In this document: piece by piece, positions 44,589-53,697 of the stretch | Layout of the letters: every line of letters begins with the position of its first letter | How positions within the stretch are numbered: the first letter of the stretch is position 1 | Assembly (NCBI RefSeq): GCF_900100925.1 | Contig: NZ_FNKO01000001.1 | Coordinates: forward strand, 1,116,001-1,180,000 | From: Actinopolyspora saharensis | GTDB lineage: Bacteria > Actinomycetota > Actinomycetes > Mycobacteriales > Pseudonocardiaceae | Reading direction: 5' to 3' | Length of the DNA stretch: 64,000 nt | The notes under the pieces: model-generated | The model's database searches: none | Told to the model about the DNA's origin: nothing | What the model saw: only the letters and a program-made list of their open reading frames with translations | Made by a program: the position numbers and the translations under genes

Positions 44589-45509
44589 TCAGTCGGCGAG
44601 CTGGTCGGCGGTGCGCAGCCGGTCGACCAGCTCGGTCAGCAGCGGTTCTGCGGAGTCCGCGCGTTCGGCGGCGCGCTCGTGTGCCAGCCGGCGCGCCTCC
44701 GGGGAGGTGCACCACCGCCACCAGTGCTCGAGGGCCCGCGCCGGTTCCCCGCCGGGGAGGCGTGCTTCGGCGGGGCCGAGCAGGGCGGGCCAGTCCCAGG
44801 CCCACGCCTGGGCCGAGACCTTGCCCCCGCCGGTGACCGGGTCCACGGCCAACACCGGCACGTCGTTGCTCAGCCCGAACACGAGCCCGTGCAGCCTGGT
44901 GGTCAGCACCAGGTCCGTCCTGCCGACGAGCGAGGCGAACTGCTCGGGTGTGCGGCATCGTCGCCACTCGTCGGTGGCCAGTCTGCTGTCGAGCTCCAGC
45001 GGAGCGCAGTCGACCTGGGAGATCCATCGGCGCAGCGCGCGGTGCACCTCGGAGTGCTCCCTCCGGTCGCCGTACTCGGGTTGCTGCGGGGCCAGCACGA
45101 CCCCGACGACGGGGACGGGGTCCGTTCCTCGTCGGGCGGCCAGGTCGGTGGTGGGGGAGCGGCCGGGGCCGTCGCGGGCGAGGACGCGGTGGAACCCGGT
45201 CACGGCCGGGTCGGTCCCGTCGATCACGGAGACGCCGACCGCGGTGCGGCGGCAGCGCGCGTAACGCCGGTGCAGTTCGAGCACCTGGTCGCCGTGGGCC
45301 GGGCCGCAGACGAAGACGAGATCGGTGTAGTGCTCGGCCGGAGCGGCTTCGAGCCCGGTCTGCCCGGGCAGGAATCCCGGGCTCCACGCGGTGTCGCAGT
45401 CGATGCCCGAACGTCTCAGCCGATCCGCGACGTGGCGCATGGCCGCCACGTCGCCGGCCGTGGCCTCCCCGTGCAGGAAGCTCGGCCATCCCACCACCAG
45501 TGCGCGCAC
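44589..45509 (-). CDS. Polysaccharide pyruvyl transferase family protein
   Basis: The 306-aa GT-B-like protein fits the PS_pyruv_trans family: VVGWPSFLHGEATAGD at the N-terminus, then VGVVLAPQQPEYGDR, SLVGRTDLVLTTRLHGLVFGLSNDVPVLAVDP and a helical end. The TTRLHG motif is diagnostic. It would add a pyruvate ketal to a glycan or act as a related transferase. It is divergent from the glycan epimerase gene, consistent with the neighbouring surface-glycan locus. Confidence 0.8.
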   Translation of the reverse strand: MRALVVGWPSFLHGEATAGDVAAMRHVADRLRRSGIDCDTAWSPGFLPGQTGLEAAPAEHYTDLVFVCGPAHGDQVLELHRRYARCRRTAVGVSVIDGTDPAVTGFHRVLARDGPGRSPTTDLAARRGTDPVPVVGVVLAPQQPEYGDRREHSEVHRALRRWISQVDCAPLELDSRLATDEWRRCRTPEQFASLVGRTDLVLTTRLHGLVFGLSNDVPVLAVDPVTGGGKVSAQAWAWDWPALLGPAEARLPGGEPARALEHWWRWCTSPEARRLAHERAAERADSAEPLLTELVDRLRTADQLAD

Positions 45510-45616
45510 GGTTTCCGCTCCTGCCGTCGGACTGCTGTTCCCCGCGTCCAGTTACCCGGATCTCGGCGGGACCATTCCCGCTTGCCCGGTGCGAGCGCCG
45601 GGGCAACACTGCCCCG

Positions 45617-46615
45617 GTGACACGAGGAACACGGCAAGGGGAGGGGCGAGCTCGCGACGGGTTCGCCCGGGCGGTCGTCAGCGGGGGAGCCGGTTTCCTG
45701 GGGACGCGGTTGTGCGAGCGGCTCGTGGCGCTGGGCACGGAGGTGGTCTGCCTGGACAACTTCGTCACGGCGCGCCCGGACAGCCTCGTCGAGTTGGGCA
45801 AGGATCCGCTCTTCCGGGCGGTGGACCGCGACGTCACCACGGCGTGGGAGGTGAGCGGCGAGGTCGACCTCGTGGTGCACCTGGCCTCGGCGGCCTCGCC
45901 GCAGGACTACGCGAGGATGCCCCTCGAGACCATGTGGGTCGGTGCGCAGGGAACTCGGCTCGGCCTGGAGCTGGCCACCGAGCGCGGTGCGCGTTTCCTG
46001 CTGGCTTCCACCAGCGAGGTCTACGGGGATCCGCTGCAGCATCCCCAGGGGGAGGACTACCGGGGCAACGTCAGTCCGACAGGGCCCCGGTCGGTCTACG
46101 ACGAGGCCAAGCGGTACGCGGAGGCGTTGGCCACGGCCTACCGGAAGCAGCGGGGCACCGACGCGGTGATCGCGCGTATTTTCAACACCTACGGTCCCGG
46201 GATGCGCGCCGACGACGGTCGCCTGGTCCCCACGCTGGTCGACCAGGCGCTCGGGGGCAGGCCCCTGACCGTCACGGGCACGGGAACGCAGACCAGATCG
46301 CTGTGCTACGTCGACGACACCGTGCGGGGGCTGCTGACCTTGGCCGCCTCCGACTGCTCGGAACCGGTCAACATCGGAAATCCGTGGGAGTGCTCGGTCG
46401 ACTGGGTGGCGAGACTGGTCAGGGAATTGTGCGGATCCAGCTCTCCGATCGAGTACGTCCCCGCTTTCGCGGACGATCCGCGCAGGAGGTGCCCGGATAT
46501 ATCCAGGGCCGTGGAAAATATCGGGTGGAACCCCGAGATTTCGCTCCGCGAGGGAATGTCGCGCACTGTCGCCTGGTTCGCCGGATTCCACCGCGCCGAC
46601 GCGCACGGTGAGTGA
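45617..46615 (+). CDS. Nucleotide-sugar epimerase/decarboxylase (UDP-glucuronate decarboxylase-like)
   Basis: The 332-aa extended SDR has VSGGAGFLGTRLCE, STSEVYGDPLQHPQ, and the active-site SVYDEAKRYAEAL (Tyr, Lys), with RIFNTYGPGMR. These features are closest to UDP-glucuronic acid decarboxylase (UXS), which makes UDP-xylose. A UDP-glucose dehydrogenase (57517) in the same locus could supply its substrate. GTG 45617 chosen. Confidence 0.85.
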   Translation: MTRGTRQGEGRARDGFARAVVSGGAGFLGTRLCERLVALGTEVVCLDNFVTARPDSLVELGKDPLFRAVDRDVTTAWEVSGEVDLVVHLASAASPQDYARMPLETMWVGAQGTRLGLELATERGARFLLASTSEVYGDPLQHPQGEDYRGNVSPTGPRSVYDEAKRYAEALATAYRKQRGTDAVIARIFNTYGPGMRADDGRLVPTLVDQALGGRPLTVTGTGTQTRSLCYVDDTVRGLLTLAASDCSEPVNIGNPWECSVDWVARLVRELCGSSSPIEYVPAFADDPRRRCPDISRAVENIGWNPEISLREGMSRTVAWFAGFHRADAHGE

Positions 46616-46659
46616 CTGGAGATCCGGGAGAGTTGATTTCGGCGAATTTCCGCACGCGG

Positions 46660-46685
46660 GGTTTGCGCGCCGATTCATAGGGTAG
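46660..46685 (+). promoter_or_regulatory. Stress-sigma (SigB/SigF-type) promoter before the glycan operon
   Basis: GGTTT-N15-GGGTAG matches the GGTTT-N15-17-GGGTA pattern of SigB/SigF-type promoters of actinobacteria. It lies 70 bases upstream of the carbamoyltransferase gene. It is the closest match to that pattern I noticed in the window. Confidence 0.5.
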
Positions 46686-46754
46686 CGATATGGGCGAGTT
46701 GATTTGAGCGGTCGGTAATTCGATCAGTCGAGATTCGCGTTTTTGGGGGCTCTT

Positions 46755-48389
46755 GTGCGCGTCCTTGGAATCAACGCGGTGTTCCACGATCCGGCGGCGG
46801 CGCTGGTCGTCGACGGGGAAGTGGTGGCTGCCGCGGAGGAGGAGCGCTTTTCCCGCCGCAAGCACGGCAAGAGGCCCGTTCCGTTCGCGGCGTGGGAGCT
46901 GCCGGAAGGCGCCGCCGCCTGGTGCCTGGAGGAGGCCGGGATCACAGCGGCCGACCTGGACGTCGTCGCCTATTCGTACGACCCGACGCTGGTGGACCAC
47001 TCCCGCGGGGGAACGGATCCGGAGTGGGAGCGGTTGCGGAGCACTTACGCCTCCAGGGCCCCGCTGTTCCTGCGCAGCGCGCTGCCCGGGCTCGATCCCG
47101 AGGTGGTGTGCTTCGTCCCGCACCACGTCGCGCACGCGGCCTCGGCGGGGTTGGCCGCGCCGTTCGGGGACTGCGCCGTGCTCACCGTGGACGGCCGGGG
47201 TGAGCGCACGTCGATGCTGGCGGGTGAGTACCGGGACGGCCGGTTGACCGTGCACGCTGAGCAGGAGCTGCCGCACTCCCTCGGGCTGCTGTACGAGGAG
47301 CTGACCGAGTACCTGGGATTTCGGCGTTCCAGCGACGAGTACAAGGTCATGGCCCTTTCCTCCTACGCCAAGCCGCGCTTTCGCGCCGACTTCGCGGAGC
47401 TGGTCCGGGTTCGCCCGGGCGGGTTCGAGATCGACGACATCGACTGGCGGAACTGGGCTCCGCCCCGCGAGCCCGGTGGGGAGGTGCTCGACGAGCACGC
47501 CGAACTCGCCGCGAGCGTGCAAACCCGGTTGGAGGAGGTGCTCGTCGAGCTCACGGCGTGGCTGCGGCAGCACACCGGGAAGAACCGGCTGGCGCTGGCG
47601 GGGGGCGTCGCGCTCAACTGCGTGGCCAACACCCGGATGGCCTCCGAGAGCGGTTTCGACGAGGTCTGGGTGCAACCGGCCGCCGGGGACGCGGGGACCG
47701 CGCTCGGGGCGGCGCTGCAGGTCGGTGCCGAGCGCGGAGATCCACCGGTGCCGATGCCAGGAGCGGATCTGGGCCGGGGGTTCGACACCGAACACCTGCG
47801 TGCGGTGCTGCGTTCGGCCGCTGTGGACTTCGAGCGGCCCGCGGATGTGGCCGAGGAGGCGGCAGCGGCGCTGGCCAGGGACGAAACGGTCGGCTGGTTC
47901 GAGGGACGTGCCGAGTTCGGGCCCAGGGCCCTGGGGCACAGATCGCTGCTGGCGCACCCGGGGCACGCGCACAACGTCGAGCGGCTCAACGAGGTCAAGG
48001 GGCGGGAGCAGTTCCGCCCGGTGGCTCCGATGGTCTCGGCCGAGCGTGCCGCGGAGATCTTCTCCGGTGGCCCGCTGCCCAGTCCCTACATGCTCTTCGT
48101 CCACGACGTGCGCGAGCACTGGCGCGAGCGGGTGCCCGCGGTGGTGCACGTCGACGGCACGGCGCGCATCCAAACCGTCGACCGCGGCGACGAGCCGGTG
48201 CTGGCGCGGTTGCTCGACGCGTTCGAGAGCAGAACCGGTCTTCCGCTGGTGGTCAACACCAGCTTCAACACCGCGGGCGGGCCCATGGTCGATTCGCCCG
48301 TGGACGCGCTGGAGTGCTTCGGGGCTTTCCCGATCGACGTGCTCGTGCTCGGTCCGTTCCTGGTTCGTCGCGGGAGGCAGCGGTCATGA
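46755..48389 (+). CDS. Carbamoyltransferase (NodU/CmcH family)
   Basis: The 544-aa protein has an N-terminal ASKHA-like domain (VLGINAVFHDPAAALV, ACCEEERFSRRKH region seen as AAAEEERFSRRKH, VPHHVAHAASA, LALAGGVALNCVAN) and the C-terminal YrdC-like carbamoyl domain (GRAEFGPRALGHRSLLA, NEVKGREQFRPVAP, NTSFNT). It transfers carbamoyl from carbamoyl phosphate to a sugar hydroxyl. GTG 46755 starts the operon; the stop overlaps the next gene by an ATGA. A carbamoylated sugar in the glycan is predicted. Confidence 0.9.
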   Translation: MRVLGINAVFHDPAAALVVDGEVVAAAEEERFSRRKHGKRPVPFAAWELPEGAAAWCLEEAGITAADLDVVAYSYDPTLVDHSRGGTDPEWERLRSTYASRAPLFLRSALPGLDPEVVCFVPHHVAHAASAGLAAPFGDCAVLTVDGRGERTSMLAGEYRDGRLTVHAEQELPHSLGLLYEELTEYLGFRRSSDEYKVMALSSYAKPRFRADFAELVRVRPGGFEIDDIDWRNWAPPREPGGEVLDEHAELAASVQTRLEEVLVELTAWLRQHTGKNRLALAGGVALNCVANTRMASESGFDEVWVQPAAGDAGTALGAALQVGAERGDPPVPMPGADLGRGFDTEHLRAVLRSAAVDFERPADVAEEAAAALARDETVGWFEGRAEFGPRALGHRSLLAHPGHAHNVERLNEVKGREQFRPVAPMVSAERAAEIFSGGPLPSPYMLFVHDVREHWRERVPAVVHVDGTARIQTVDRGDEPVLARLLDAFESRTGLPLVVNTSFNTAGGPMVDSPVDALECFGAFPIDVLVLGPFLVRRGRQRS

Positions 48390-49921
48390 GTGCGCGGGAG
48401 AGGCTCCACCACACCGTCGTGGTTCCGACCACGGGGCGGGCGAGTCTGCACACCCTGCTCGACGCCCTGAGGACCGCGCGCTCTCCGCTGGTCGAGGAGA
48501 TCCTGCTGGTCGACGACAGGCCGGGGGAACCGGGTGCGGAGCCGCTCGCGGTCGAACCGGGGCTGCCGGTACGGGTGGTGCGCTCGGCGGGGGTCGGCCC
48601 GGCGGCGGCGCGCAACATCGGCTGGCACCACGCCCGTTCACCGTGGGTGGTGTTCCTCGACGACGACGTGGTGCCCGCATCCGACTGGGGGCGGTGGCTC
48701 GAGGAGGACCTGGCCTCCGCTCCGGCGGAGGTGGCCGCGTGCCAGGGTGTGCTCAGCGTCCCGCTGCCCGGGGAGCGCGCACCCACCGACCTGGAGCGGG
48801 ACACCGCGGGGTTGGCTTCGGCGTGGTGGATCACCGCCGACATCGCCTATCGCCGCGAGGTGCTGGCTCGGTTGGGCGGGTTCGACGAGCGCTTCCCCCG
48901 GGCATTCCGGGAGGACGCGGACCTGGCGCTGCGCGCCCGCGCGCGGGGCTACCGGCTCGTCGCGGGCGAGCGCCGGAGCCTCCATCCGGTCCGCAGGGCG
49001 GGCGTGCTGGCCAGCGTGCGCGCCCAGGCGGGCAACGCCGACAACGCGGTGATGCGCGCGAAGCACGGGAGACGGTGGCGGCGCCTGGCAGGTGAGGGAC
49101 CCGGCAGGACCAGAGAGCACGTGGCCACGACCGCGTTGCTCCTGACCGCGCTGGCCGCGGCCACGCGGCTGCGCGATCCACTGTGGAGGAAGGTTTCCGG
49201 TGCGGCCGCGCTGGGGTGGGCAATCGCCACCGCGGAGTTCGCCCTGCGGCGGATTCTGCCGGGCCCGCGGACTCCCGCGGAGATCGCCACGATGCTGCTT
49301 ACCAGCGTGCTCATCCCTCCCGCTGCCTGCTGGCACCGGTCACGCGGACAGCTGAAAGCGCTTCGTGTCTCTCGGCGGTGGAGCTGCCCACCGCCGCGCG
49401 CGGTGTTGTTCGATCGGGACGACACGTTGGTCCACGACGTGCCGTACAACGGCGATCCGCGGCAGGTGCGCCCGCTGCCGGGGGTTTCCGAGGCCCTTCG
49501 GTCGCTCCGGGACGGTGGAGTGCTCGTGGGCGTGGTGACCAACCAGTCGGGGGTCTCGCGTGGACTGCTCGACCGCGACCAGGTGGACAGCGTCAACACC
49601 GCGGTCGAGAACCAGCTCGGCCCGTTCGCGACGTGGCAGGTCTGTCCGCACGGGGACGGCGACGGGTGCCGGTGTCGCAAACCGGAACCGGGGCTGATCG
49701 AACGCGCCGCGGCGGAACTGCACCTCCTGCCGAGCGAGTGCGTGGTCATCGGGGACACCGGCGCCGACCTCGAGGCGGCTTCCCGGGCGGGAGCGCGCGC
49801 GATCCTGGTCCCCACCACGCGGACCCGCCCCGAGGAAGTGCGCCGGGCACGTGCCGCGGCCGAGGTGACCCGCAGCGTCACCGAAGCGGTCGAGCGTCTG
49901 CTGGAAGGAGCCGGCCGATGA
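48386..49921 (+). CDS. Bifunctional GT2 glycosyltransferase / heptose-bisphosphate phosphatase (GmhB-like) fusion
   Basis: The 511-aa protein is a fusion. Residues 1-230 are a GT2 domain (VVVPTTGR, FLDDDVVPASDWGR with the DXD motif, FREDADLALRARA). Residues 245-315 hold two hydrophobic segments. From about 330 there is a HAD phosphatase of the GmhB type: FDRDDTLVHD (DxD nucleophile), TNQSGVSRG, the zinc loop CPHGDGDGCRCRKPEPG and IGDTGADLEAA. GmhB removes the C7 phosphate of D-glycero-D-manno-heptose 1,7-bisphosphate. With gmhA and hldE in the same operon, this gives the complete ADP-heptose pathway. Confidence 0.88.
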   Translation: MSARERLHHTVVVPTTGRASLHTLLDALRTARSPLVEEILLVDDRPGEPGAEPLAVEPGLPVRVVRSAGVGPAAARNIGWHHARSPWVVFLDDDVVPASDWGRWLEEDLASAPAEVAACQGVLSVPLPGERAPTDLERDTAGLASAWWITADIAYRREVLARLGGFDERFPRAFREDADLALRARARGYRLVAGERRSLHPVRRAGVLASVRAQAGNADNAVMRAKHGRRWRRLAGEGPGRTREHVATTALLLTALAAATRLRDPLWRKVSGAAALGWAIATAEFALRRILPGPRTPAEIATMLLTSVLIPPAACWHRSRGQLKALRVSRRWSCPPPRAVLFDRDDTLVHDVPYNGDPRQVRPLPGVSEALRSLRDGGVLVGVVTNQSGVSRGLLDRDQVDSVNTAVENQLGPFATWQVCPHGDGDGCRCRKPEPGLIERAAAELHLLPSECVVIGDTGADLEAASRAGARAILVPTTRTRPEEVRRARAAAEVTRSVTEAVERLLEGAGR

Positions 49922-50934
49922 CCGCGACGACCCTGGTGTGCAGGTTGGACAACGCCGGCGACGTGCTGCTGGCCGGACCGGCCGTGCGTGCGGTGGCCGC
50001 CGGTTCGGACGAGGTCGTGCTGCTGGCGGGACCGCGGGGACGCGCGGCGGCGGAGCTGCTCCCCGGGGTGGACGAGGTCCTGGAGTGGTGCGCTCCCTGG
50101 ATAGATCCCGAACCTCCCCCGGTGCACCGGGCCGAGATGACGGAGTTCGTGGAGCGGATCGGCGCCTTCGCCCCCGAACGAGCGGTCGTGTTCACCTCGT
50201 TCCACCAGTCGGCGCTGCCGCTGGCCCTGCTGCTGCGCATGGCAGGGGTGGGATGGATCGGTGCCATCAGCGTGGACTACCCGGGCTCGCTGCTCGACCT
50301 CAGGCACCGGGTCGACGAGGACCAGCCCGAACCGGAGCGGGCCCTCGGGCTCGCCCGCGCCTGCGGCTTCGAACTCCCGCGCGCCGACGACGGAAGACTG
50401 GCCGTGCGCGGCCCGCTTCCCGAGGTCTCGGCCTTGACCGGCCCCGCCGGGTACGTCGCGGTCCATCCCGGAGCCTCGGTCCCGGCGCGGGAGTGGACCC
50501 CGGCGCGCTACGCCGCCGCGGTGCGGGAGCTGGCCCTGACCGGTCACCGCGTGGTGGTGACCGGCCAGCCGCACGAGAAGGAGCTGACCGAGTTCGTGGC
50601 CGGGGACTCCGCCGTCGACCTGGGCGGTCGTACGACGCTGCCCGAACTCGCCGCGGTGCTGGAGCGGGCTTCGGCGGTGGTCGCGCCGAACACGGGGCCC
50701 GCCCATCTGGCCGCGGCCGTGGGAACCCCCGTGGTCTCCCTGTTCGCACCCGTGGTGCCCGCGGTCCGCTGGGCCCCCTACGGGGTTCCTGCGGTGCTGC
50801 TCGGCGATCAGCGGGCACCGTGCAGGGACACCCGCGCGCGGAGCTGTCCCGTCCCGGGGCACCCGTGCCTGTCCGGGGTGAGCCCGGTGGACGTGGTGGA
50901 GGCGGTCGCGGAAGTGGGGGAGGTGGTGCCGTGA
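49918..50934 (+). CDS. Glycosyltransferase family 9 (heptosyltransferase-like), first copy
   Basis: The 338-aa GT-B protein has the GT9 features: N-terminal LVCRLDNAGDVLLAGPAVRAV, GYVAVHPGASVPAREW in the middle, and ASAVVAPNTGPAHLAAAVGTPVVSLF (the donor-site N-TGPAHLA motif). GT9 enzymes such as WaaC and WaaF transfer heptose from ADP-heptose. Overlaps both neighbours (ATGA, GTGA). Confidence 0.88.
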   Translation: MTATTLVCRLDNAGDVLLAGPAVRAVAAGSDEVVLLAGPRGRAAAELLPGVDEVLEWCAPWIDPEPPPVHRAEMTEFVERIGAFAPERAVVFTSFHQSALPLALLLRMAGVGWIGAISVDYPGSLLDLRHRVDEDQPEPERALGLARACGFELPRADDGRLAVRGPLPEVSALTGPAGYVAVHPGASVPAREWTPARYAAAVRELALTGHRVVVTGQPHEKELTEFVAGDSAVDLGGRTTLPELAAVLERASAVVAPNTGPAHLAAAVGTPVVSLFAPVVPAVRWAPYGVPAVLLGDQRAPCRDTRARSCPVPGHPCLSGVSPVDVVEAVAEVGEVVP

Positions 50935-51896
50935 GAGTCCTGGTGTGGCACGTCCACGGCGCGTGGACGACCTCGTTCGTCCACACGGGGCACACCTGCC
51001 TGGTCCCGCGCACCCCCCTGCGCGACGCGGACGGGCGCGGCCGAGCCCGGACCTACTCGTGGCCGGACAACGCCGTCGAGGTCACCCCCGAGCAACTGCG
51101 CGAGGAGGACGTCGACGTGGTGGTCCTGCAGCGTCCGCACGAGCTCGAGCTGAGCGAGAAGTGGCTCGGGCGTCGCCCCGGTGAGGACGTGGCGGCGGTC
51201 TACGTCGAGCACGACGCGCCGCGCGGCGACGTTCCGGCCACCCGGCACCCGATGGCCGAGCGCGCGGACGTCCCCGTCGTGCACGTCACCCACTTCAACG
51301 ACGTGTACTGGGACTGCGGGCGCGCTCCGACGACCGTGATCGAGCACGGCGTCGTCGATCCGGGACATCGCTACACCGGCGAGTCTCCCCGGGCCGGCGT
51401 CGTGATCAACGAGCCGGTGCGCAGGAGCAGGATCAGCGGTGCCGATCTGCTGCCGAGGTTCGCCGCGGCCGCCCCGCTCGACCTGTTCGGGATGGGGGTG
51501 AGCGACTCCCTCGGTGCGCTCGGGCTGCGGCGGGACCGGGTGCGACCGCACGAGGACCTCCCCCAGGAGGAGATGCACCGGGCTCTGGCCGGCAACAGGG
51601 TGTACGTGCACCCGTACCGGTGGACCTCGCTCGGGCTGTCGCTGCTGGAGGCGATGCACCTGGGGATGCCGGTGGTGGCCGTGGCCGCCACCGAAGCGGT
51701 CGAGGCGGTTCCGCGGGAGGCGGGAGCGGTCTCGACCAGGATCGACGAGCTCACCCGGACCGTGCGGGAGCTGCTGTCCGATCCGGACCGGGCTCGGGAA
51801 GCGGGGCGCGCCGCGCGTGCGGTCGCGCTGCGGCACTACTCGCTGGAGCGATTCTCCGCCGAGTGGGACGAGCTGTTGCAGGAGGTGACGCGATGA
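50931..51896 (+). CDS. Glycosyltransferase, GT-B fold
   Basis: The 321-aa protein has a C-terminal GT4-like half (NRVYVHPYRWTSLGLSLLEAMHLGMPVVAVAATEAVEAVP, with the E-x7-E type region) and a less conserved N-terminal half (VLVWHVHGAWTTSF). GTG 50931 overlaps the GT9 stop. It overlaps the next GT4 gene. Donor and acceptor unknown. Confidence 0.8.
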   Translation: MRVLVWHVHGAWTTSFVHTGHTCLVPRTPLRDADGRGRARTYSWPDNAVEVTPEQLREEDVDVVVLQRPHELELSEKWLGRRPGEDVAAVYVEHDAPRGDVPATRHPMAERADVPVVHVTHFNDVYWDCGRAPTTVIEHGVVDPGHRYTGESPRAGVVINEPVRRSRISGADLLPRFAAAAPLDLFGMGVSDSLGALGLRRDRVRPHEDLPQEEMHRALAGNRVYVHPYRWTSLGLSLLEAMHLGMPVVAVAATEAVEAVPREAGAVSTRIDELTRTVRELLSDPDRAREAGRAARAVALRHYSLERFSAEWDELLQEVTR

Positions 51897-53113
51897 GAAT
51901 CGACCTGGTCTCCGAACACGCGAGTCCGCTCGCCGCGCTGGGAGGAGCCGATTCGGGTGGTCAGAACGTGCACGTCGCCGAGCTGGCTCGCGGGATGGCG
52001 CGCACGGGGCACGAGGTCGTGGTGCACACCAGACGCGACTCACCGGAGCTGCCCAGCCGGGTCGAGGCGGTTCCTGGAGTCACCGTCGAGCACGTGCGCG
52101 CCGGGCCGCCGCGGGCGGTGCCCAAGGACGAGCTGCTGCCCCACATGCCGGAGTTCGGCAGCGGACTGGCCGAGCGCTGGGCAGCGGAACCGCCGGACAT
52201 CGTGCACGCGCATTTCTGGATGAGCGGTCTGGCGGCGCGCAGGGGATTGTCGGGACTGTCCGTGCCGCTGGTGCAGACCTTCCACGCCCTGGGCAGGGTC
52301 AAGAGGCGCCATCAGGGCGCCAAGGACCCGAGCCCCGCCGAGCGGGAGCAGCTCGAGAGCGAGCTCGCCCGCGCGGTGGATCTGGTGGTGGCCACCTGCT
52401 CCGACGAGGTGAACGAGCTCGGCGGGATGGGCGTCCCTCCGGAGAGGACGGCCGTGGTTCCGTGCGGCATCGACCTGGCGAAGTTCGTCCCCCGGGGAGT
52501 GCCCCGTCCGCGCGGGGACAGGTACCGGGTGCTGAGCATCGGGAGAATCGTCGAGCGCAAGGGCGTCGACACGGTGATCGAGGCGCTCGCCGGGGTTCCG
52601 GACGCCGAGCTGCTGGTCGCGGGCGGGCCGGATCGCACCCGGTGGAGCACCGATCCGGAGATCGAGCGGCTGTCGAGGTGCGCGGAGGACGCGGGGGTGT
52701 CCGACCGGGTCCGGTTCCTCGGGCCGGTCGCCCACGACGAGGCCCCCGCGTTGTACCGCTCGGCGGACGTGGTGGTCAGCGCCCCGTGGTACGAGCCCTT
52801 CGGAACCGTTCCGCTCGAGGCGATGGCCTGCGGGACCCCGGTGATCGTGACTTCCGTCGGCGGGCACCGCGACACGGTGCTCGACGGGGAGACGGGCGTG
52901 CTGGTGCCGCCGCGCGACAGCGCGGAGCTCGCTCGGGAGATGCGTGATCTTCTCCGGGATCCTCGGCGGCGCGCGGCCATGGGAGCGGCGGGCGCGCGGC
53001 GGGTCCGCGCCCGGTACGGCTGGGACCGCCTGGTCCGGGAGACCGAGTCGGTCTATCACCGGGTCCGGGAACGGCACGGTGCACTGGCCACCCCGACGGG
53101 AGGTGAACCGTGA
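51893..53113 (+). CDS. Glycosyltransferase family 4
   Basis: The 406-aa protein has the GT4 layout: N-terminal GGADSGGQNVHVAELARGM, middle VLSIGRIVERKGVDTVIEAL, and the donor-binding APWYEPFGTVPLEAMACGTPV (E-x7-E). The N-terminal GGxxxGGQNVHV motif is typical of sucrose-phosphate-synthase-like or MshA-like enzymes. The stop overlaps the gmhA start. Confidence 0.9.
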   Translation: MRIDLVSEHASPLAALGGADSGGQNVHVAELARGMARTGHEVVVHTRRDSPELPSRVEAVPGVTVEHVRAGPPRAVPKDELLPHMPEFGSGLAERWAAEPPDIVHAHFWMSGLAARRGLSGLSVPLVQTFHALGRVKRRHQGAKDPSPAEREQLESELARAVDLVVATCSDEVNELGGMGVPPERTAVVPCGIDLAKFVPRGVPRPRGDRYRVLSIGRIVERKGVDTVIEALAGVPDAELLVAGGPDRTRWSTDPEIERLSRCAEDAGVSDRVRFLGPVAHDEAPALYRSADVVVSAPWYEPFGTVPLEAMACGTPVIVTSVGGHRDTVLDGETGVLVPPRDSAELAREMRDLLRDPRRRAAMGAAGARRVRARYGWDRLVRETESVYHRVRERHGALATPTGGEP

Positions 53114-53697
53114 TCGAACAACACTTCACCACGCTGGCGGAGCAGGCTCGGCGCATCAGCGCGGCCGCTCCCGTGATCGAGTCGTGGGCGCGACGGTTGG
53201 CGGAGGTGCTCGAGGGCGGCGGTCGACTGCTGGCGTGCGGCAACGGTGGCAGCGCCGCCGAGGCCGAGCACCTGACCGGCGAGTTCGTCGGGCGCTTCAT
53301 CCGGGACAGGAAACCGTACTCGGCCGTCGCGCTGCACGCCGACACCGCGGCGCTCACCGCGGCGTTGAACGACTACGGCGAGCAGGAGGTGTTCGCCCGC
53401 GGCGTGCGGGCCCACGGCCGTGCGGGGGACGTCCTCGTCGCGCTGTCGACCAGCGGGCGCAGCCAGGACGTCGTGGCCGCGGCGAAAACCGCCCAGGAGC
53501 TGGGGGTGACCGTGTGGGCGCTGACCGGGCCCGCCCCTAACACCCTCGCCGCGACGTGCGACGACGCGGTGGCCGTTGACGCGGCGAGCGTGGCGACCGT
53601 CCAGGAGCTGCACCTGTGCCTGATCCACGCGCTGTGCGCGGCCTTCGACGAGGCCACCGGTGTCGGTTCCCCGGGGGCGGAGGAGGTGGTCGGGTGA
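53110..53697 (+). CDS. gmhA: Sedoheptulose 7-phosphate isomerase
   Basis: The 195-aa SIS-domain protein has CGNGGSAAEAEHLTGEFVGRF with the GNGGSA loop and the conserved zinc or substrate His/Glu, then LSTSGRSQDVVAAAKTA. This matches GmhA, which converts D-sedoheptulose 7-phosphate to D-glycero-D-manno-heptose 7-phosphate. It is the first step of ADP-heptose synthesis; the next steps are in the same operon. Confidence 0.92.
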   Translation: MIEQHFTTLAEQARRISAAAPVIESWARRLAEVLEGGGRLLACGNGGSAAEAEHLTGEFVGRFIRDRKPYSAVALHADTAALTAALNDYGEQEVFARGVRAHGRAGDVLVALSTSGRSQDVVAAAKTAQELGVTVWALTGPAPNTLAATCDDAVAVDAASVATVQELHLCLIHALCAAFDEATGVGSPGAEEVVG

